Assembly (NCBI GenBank): GCA_023416335.1
Contig: JAEZHY010000023.1
Span: 1-16,517 of the forward strand
Length of the DNA: 16,517 bases
Direction of reading: 5' to 3'
From: Pseudomonadota bacterium
GTDB lineage: Bacteria; Desulfobacterota; Syntrophobacteria; Syntrophobacterales; Syntrophobacteraceae
The translations under genes and the position numbers were made by a program. The notes below the pieces were generated by a model. The model worked only from the letters and a program-made list of their open reading frames with translations. It was not told the DNA's origin and ran no database searches. Below, in pieces: positions 13,552 through 16,517 of this stretch (positions are counted from its first letter, which is position 1; each line of letters opens with the position of its first letter).

Positions 13552-15370
13552 GACCCTGCCGCAGTTTATAGTCGAAGACCATTCGGCCTTCCTCGACGTC
13601 TTCCCTGAAGTGGTAGTTTGCGATCCCCCCGTTCTCATCGGCGAGTTTTACAAGTTCGAGGTCGTGCGTGGCGATTGCGCCGATTGCCGGATGATCCGCA
13701 AGAGCGCGGATGAATGCCCGACTCCCGATAAATCGCTCCTGATTGTTCGTCCCCCTGAATATCTCATCCAGCAGGAAAAATACCGGCAGGTCGATATGGT
13801 GTTCCACAATCGTGAGAAGCATTTTCAGCCGCTTGACCTCGGCATAGAAAAACGAAAATCCGTCAGTCAACGAGTCGTTGACCCGCATGCATGCAAAGAC
13901 GCGGAAAAGGCCGGTCTGGAGCCGTACCGCGCACACCGGGGCTCCTGCATAGGCAAGACGGAGATTGACGCCGATCGTGCGCAGGAAGCTGCTCTTTCCA
14001 GCCATGTTGGATCCGGTGATCAGGGCTATTCGGCGGTGTTCGTCCAGGGAAAAACTGTTGCAGACCCTTTTGTCTGACGAAATGAGCGGGTGCCCGAGCT
14101 GCTCAGTGTCAAAATGTATGGGGAGAACCGCGCCTCCTCCCGTTACACCCGGATCCTGCGTTGCCGGGGTGCAGTCGGTTTTCGTATCGACCTCGGGATA
14201 GGAATAGTCGGGATTGAGGAATGCAAAGTTTGCCAGTGCGCTCAGTGCCTCGATCTCGGCAAAGATGTCCAACCATTTCGGCAGGAGCCCGGACAACTCT
14301 TTCCTGCATTCTTCCAGATGGCGAACGAAGTAGACGTCCGAAGGAAACACTCCGTTTATGAGCAGCCAGACGACCGGATTGGATCTGATGCTTATCCCGG
14401 AAACGATCCGCGAGATACGCCTGAGCAGAGCGGAAGGCCGGTTCTTTGGGTCCGGAAAAGGCGCGCACAGTTCAGCCAGATTCGGAGTGTGCCTGTATCC
14501 GAACTTCTCCAGGTGCCGGAAAACGGCGAGGAGCCTGTCCAGGGTTGATTCGAGGTCCACCGCTTCCCGAAAAGCCTTTGCAACTTTTGACTGAAGGAAG
14601 AGCAGCGCGATAAGGTAGCAGGAAAACAGGATATAGAAATACCAGGGGATTTCTCCCGCGGTTAAAAGTCCCAGCCCGAGAACAAACACGTTGCACCCGG
14701 CGAAGAGAATAAGCGGCAACAAAGCGGCACCGGCCGAAGCGGATCCTCTCTTCTGGAGCCACTGGAGAATTCTGCCAGCATCGAGTCTCGCGCCCGAAAC
14801 GTCCTGCAGTTTGCGGGCGTTCACAAAGAGCTTTGCCCTGAACAGCGTCAGCGGGGCCAACTCTTTTACCAGCTTTTGCCGCCTGTGAATTCCGTTCGGC
14901 TCCGGCGCAGGATCCATCAACCAGTCCGCCAGCTTCCTGCTGCCCGCGACGGAGACTGTCGTATCGAGAAGGTGGTGCAGAGACCGTTCTCCCAAAATGT
15001 CCAGATCGATCCCGAAAGGATGCTCGACCGGCGCGGGCAGTGGAGACGCACAGGGTATGCGTCCCCAGTCGAGTTGCATACGTGCTATCTGGATGGATCT
15101 CAAATCCAGCAGGGTCCGGTGCCGATCGATACTGTCCTTAAGCCGCCCGTGGCAATAAAGCTCGATGATGAAACCCGCGGTCGCAACGGCTAAAAGAGCT
15201 CTTCCAGCCCAGTCGCCGAAAAAGTGATAACCTGCCCAGATAAGCGGTATCCCGAGCAGAACGGTGATGAGCCGAATGTGGGAGTATTGCCTGCTGGTTC
15301 CTTCCAGTCTCTCGATGCGAGCCGAAATATGCTGAATCTGTCTTCTGAACGTCTTTTCGCGGTTGAGCAT
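13496..15370 (-). CDS. Membrane-anchored MutS-like ATPase (non-canonical MutS family)
   Basis: I place the start at 15370, where the minus strand reads AAGGAACGGC before ATG; an ATG at 15409 adds 13 polar residues but has no ribosome site. The product has 624 residues. Two pairs of hydrophobic helices lie at about 33-72 and 215-261. The middle (about 120-400) resembles the MutS core and lever region (ERSLHHLLDTTVSVAGSRKL). The ATPase domain opens with GHPLIS, then Walker A GSNMAGKSSFLRTIG (453-467), MRVNDSLTDGFSFFYAEVKR (495-514), Walker B FFLLDEIFRGTNNQER (531-546) and ATHD. The mismatch-recognition and connector domains of MutS are absent. Membrane-spanning MutS relatives of this kind are widespread and their function is unknown; a mismatch-repair role should not be assumed. 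It stands alone, flanked on both sides by repeat-rich DNA, with its 3' end duplicated nearby. Confidence 0.9.
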   Translation of the reverse strand: MLNREKTFRRQIQHISARIERLEGTSRQYSHIRLITVLLGIPLIWAGYHFFGDWAGRALLAVATAGFIIELYCHGRLKDSIDRHRTLLDLRSIQIARMQLDWGRIPCASPLPAPVEHPFGIDLDILGERSLHHLLDTTVSVAGSRKLADWLMDPAPEPNGIHRRQKLVKELAPLTLFRAKLFVNARKLQDVSGARLDAGRILQWLQKRGSASAGAALLPLILFAGCNVFVLGLGLLTAGEIPWYFYILFSCYLIALLFLQSKVAKAFREAVDLESTLDRLLAVFRHLEKFGYRHTPNLAELCAPFPDPKNRPSALLRRISRIVSGISIRSNPVVWLLINGVFPSDVYFVRHLEECRKELSGLLPKWLDIFAEIEALSALANFAFLNPDYSYPEVDTKTDCTPATQDPGVTGGGAVLPIHFDTEQLGHPLISSDKRVCNSFSLDEHRRIALITGSNMAGKSSFLRTIGVNLRLAYAGAPVCAVRLQTGLFRVFACMRVNDSLTDGFSFFYAEVKRLKMLLTIVEHHIDLPVFFLLDEIFRGTNNQERFIGSRAFIRALADHPAIGAIATHDLELVKLADENGGIANYHFREDVEEGRMVFDYKLRQGPCPTTNALKIMALAGLPV

Positions 15371-15506
15371 GCCGTTCCTTGTTGTCTGCCGGTTTTGTCG
15401 GGTAGTCATGATATCTGAGATGAGGCCGCAACGAAAATATAAAAGACAAAAAACAGGTAATGGGTAATAGGGGAGGGGGCATAGCCTGTGAGCGCCGAAA
15501 AATTTT

Positions 15507-15650
15507 AACCCTTACAAGCCCTTACGAAGCCTGATACAGCCCGACAAATCCTTACCGGAAGAGATTTGCAGCCCTGACAAAGCCTGACAGAGCCCCTTAC
15601 ACAAGTCTGACGAAGTCTGAAATGGGTTGACAAACCCTGACGGCACAGCC
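15507..15650. repeat. Degenerate tandem repeat, unit about 10-12 bp
   Basis: Successive imperfect units of the form AAGCCYKACR (for example AAGCCCTTACG, AAGCCTGATAC, AGCCCTGACA, AGCCTGACAG, AAGTCTGACG, AAACCCTGACG) run through most of the tract. Unit length and sequence drift, so this is an old or actively varying minisatellite rather than a CRISPR. Confidence 0.65.
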
Positions 15651-15682
15651 TCAACCATAAATGCGGAAAGGCAAAAGCATTC

Positions 15683-15735
15683 AACCACGAAATACACGAA
15701 AATCACGAAAAGAAACGATATCATAAACCCATCGC
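15683..15735 (-). repeat. Dispersed TTTCGTG-rich element, copy C (inverted)
   Basis: AACCACGAAATACACGAAA followed by ATCACGAAAAGAAACG is the reverse complement of the end of copy A (13386-13466). The flanking AACCCATCGC (15726-15735) is also the reverse complement of GCGATGGGTT at 13321-13330. Confidence 0.7.
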
Positions 15736-15797
15736 TTCTGAAGGAGCAACATGGATTCGAAGTTCACGAAAGCGCCGTTAAAGATTCCACATCCGCT

Positions 15798-15822
15798 GGT
15801 TCCCAAGGTCTCCTTGGGAACC
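15798..15822. repeat. Palindromic element with an 11-bp perfect stem
   Basis: GGTTCCCAAGG (15798-15808) pairs perfectly with CCTTGGGAACC (15812-15822) around three bases. It is preceded by CCGCT, as are the related copies near 12631 and 13025, and followed by CCGGTTTTT, so it could also work as a terminator on the plus strand. Confidence 0.7.
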
Positions 15823-16118
15823 CCGGTTTTTGAAGCTTCAGCTTCCTGGCCTACAGGGCCATGAAGTCCTCGACCTTCGGCTGCTTTAGATGGGCAAAAT
15901 AGGCTGCCGGTTGCGCCGGGCCCTCCAATAGCCCTCGCCATTGTAAGAAAGAATGTTGCTATTCGATTTTCAAAGATCCAGCCGCATCCCGGGAATTTTC
16001 ATTAAATCCCCGTTCTTATAATTGGGATCGGTTCAGGCAGATCATAAAGGATGGGTGTTTCAGGTAGGGATAATCTTGTTGAATTTTTATGCTGCCGGTT
16101 CTGTAACTGGTCTAATAA

Positions 16119-16195
16119 GACACAGTCTCTCCGCTCACCCATCTTCCAATCTTATCCGATTGTTTTGTTTCGTGATTTTAGTGCCTTTCGTGTCT
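16119..16195 (+). repeat. Dispersed TTTCGTG-rich element, copy B
   Basis: It shares GACACAGTCTCTCCGCT, CACCCATC, a T-rich centre with ATTGTTTTGTTTCGTGATTT and CTTTCGTG with copy A at 13386-13466. It lies directly upstream of the first 112-bp repeat. Confidence 0.7.
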
Positions 16196-16200
16196 CTCTT

Positions 16201-16312
16201 CGGAGGCGTGGGCGACTTAAGGACCTGCGTGCCACACCTCTACTGAGAAGTCTCCATTACGGCGCTGCATTTCACGATCTAAGACTTCGCTTCTCGTTCA
16301 TCCGTGTCCATT
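16201..16312. repeat. 112-bp direct repeat, copy 1
   Basis: It begins CGGAGGCGTGGGCGACTTAA and ends CGTTCATCCGTGTCCATT. It matches 16406-16517 at 111 of 112 positions (T at 16218, C at 16423), offset 205 bases. Downstream it runs into TCCGTGTCCAT-type short repeats (16301-16328). Confidence 0.95.
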
Positions 16313-16405
16313 TGTGTCCATCCGTGTCAAAAGACAGAGGCTGGCGTCGGGAGCTATGTGAACAGGTGCTTTTGCTTCTATGAAAACTGACTCAAGTGCA
16401 TTTCG

Positions 16406-16517
16406 CGGAGGCGTGGGCGACTCAAGGACCTGCGTGCCACACCTCTACTGAGAAGTCTCCATTACGGCGCTGCATTTCACGATCTAAGACTTCGCTTCTC
16501 GTTCATCCGTGTCCATT
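16406..16517. repeat. 112-bp direct repeat, copy 2 (reaches the window edge)
   Basis: This copy of 16201-16312 is cut by the end of the window, so the true repeat length and copy number are not known. The two copies are separated by 93 bases of different sequence (16313-16405). Confidence 0.95.

Larger units (their letters stand above)
15371..16517. other. Repeat-rich non-coding region to the right edge
   Basis: About 1.1 kb with no credible gene. From left to right it holds the promoter side of the MutS-like gene, a degenerate short tandem repeat, an inverted copy of the TTTCGTG element, a palindrome, stretches with no recognised signal (15830-16118), a further TTTCGTG element copy and a 112-bp direct repeat reaching the window edge. 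Frames here translate into repeat-derived peptides such as FVIFVYFVV. Confidence 0.75.

Noticed and set aside
13484..14077. 197-codon plus-strand frame
   Set aside because: It is antisense to the ATPase domain of the MutS-like gene, whose motifs are clear.
15512..15724. 70-codon minus-strand frame that looks like a small membrane protein
   Set aside because: Its hydrophobic start (FVIFVYFVV) is the translated TTTCGTG repeat and the rest is the degenerate tandem repeat.
16201..16517. CRISPR array
   Set aside because: Repeats of at least 112 bp with a 93-base spacer, only two copies visible, and no cas genes do not fit a CRISPR.

Overview
The window is bacterial chromosomal DNA of moderate to fairly high GC with standard bacterial gene starts. 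The gene types (yajC-secD-secF operon, a ComEA-like protein, paired ArsA-like ATPases, a bacterial CarS-like domain) and the dense non-coding repeat tracts suggest a deltaproteobacterium in the broad sense (Desulfobacterota, perhaps near Syntrophobacter). That assignment is inference; no rRNA or other marker gene is present.

Layout. (1) 21-2340, plus strand: a small hydrophobic-centred protein followed by two tandem, overlapping ArsA/Get3-type P-loop ATPases. The two paralogues are degenerate at different catalytic motifs, and the first seems to start at a non-canonical ATT codon. (2) 2341-3642: a hairpin-rich leader, a 222-residue membrane protein built of three hairpin repeats, a strong terminator, and a convergent 68-residue membrane protein. 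(3) 3905-6299, minus strand: an MFS_3-type exporter and a membrane-anchored SLBB + helix-hairpin-helix (ComEA-like) protein. (4) 6400-9009, plus strand: an Fsr-family MFS transporter, then a fusion of a CDP-archaeol-synthase-like membrane domain to a calcineurin-like phosphoesterase. (5) 9341-12522, plus strand: yajC, secD and secF, the accessory complex of Sec protein export, ending in a strong terminator. SecF carries an extra stretch of about 45 hydrophobic residues. (6) 13496-15370, minus strand: a membrane-anchored MutS-like ATPase.

The MutS-like gene is flanked by two long non-coding tracts (12581-13495 and 15371-16517). They hold palindromes, dispersed short repeats, a 62-bp duplication of the gene's own 3' end, a degenerate short tandem repeat and a 112-bp direct repeat with a 205-bp period that runs off the right edge.

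The best candidate for an undescribed system is the 21-2340 cluster. One ATPase keeps the switch-I aspartate but has lost the DTAPT motif; the other keeps DTAPT but has asparagine at the switch-I position, the change that in Get3 (D57N) blocks hydrolysis. This suggests an asymmetric heterodimer acting with the small upstream protein. The CarS-phosphoesterase fusion and the extended SecF are further candidates. No arsenic-resistance genes, CRISPR array, transposase, tRNA or rRNA were found.
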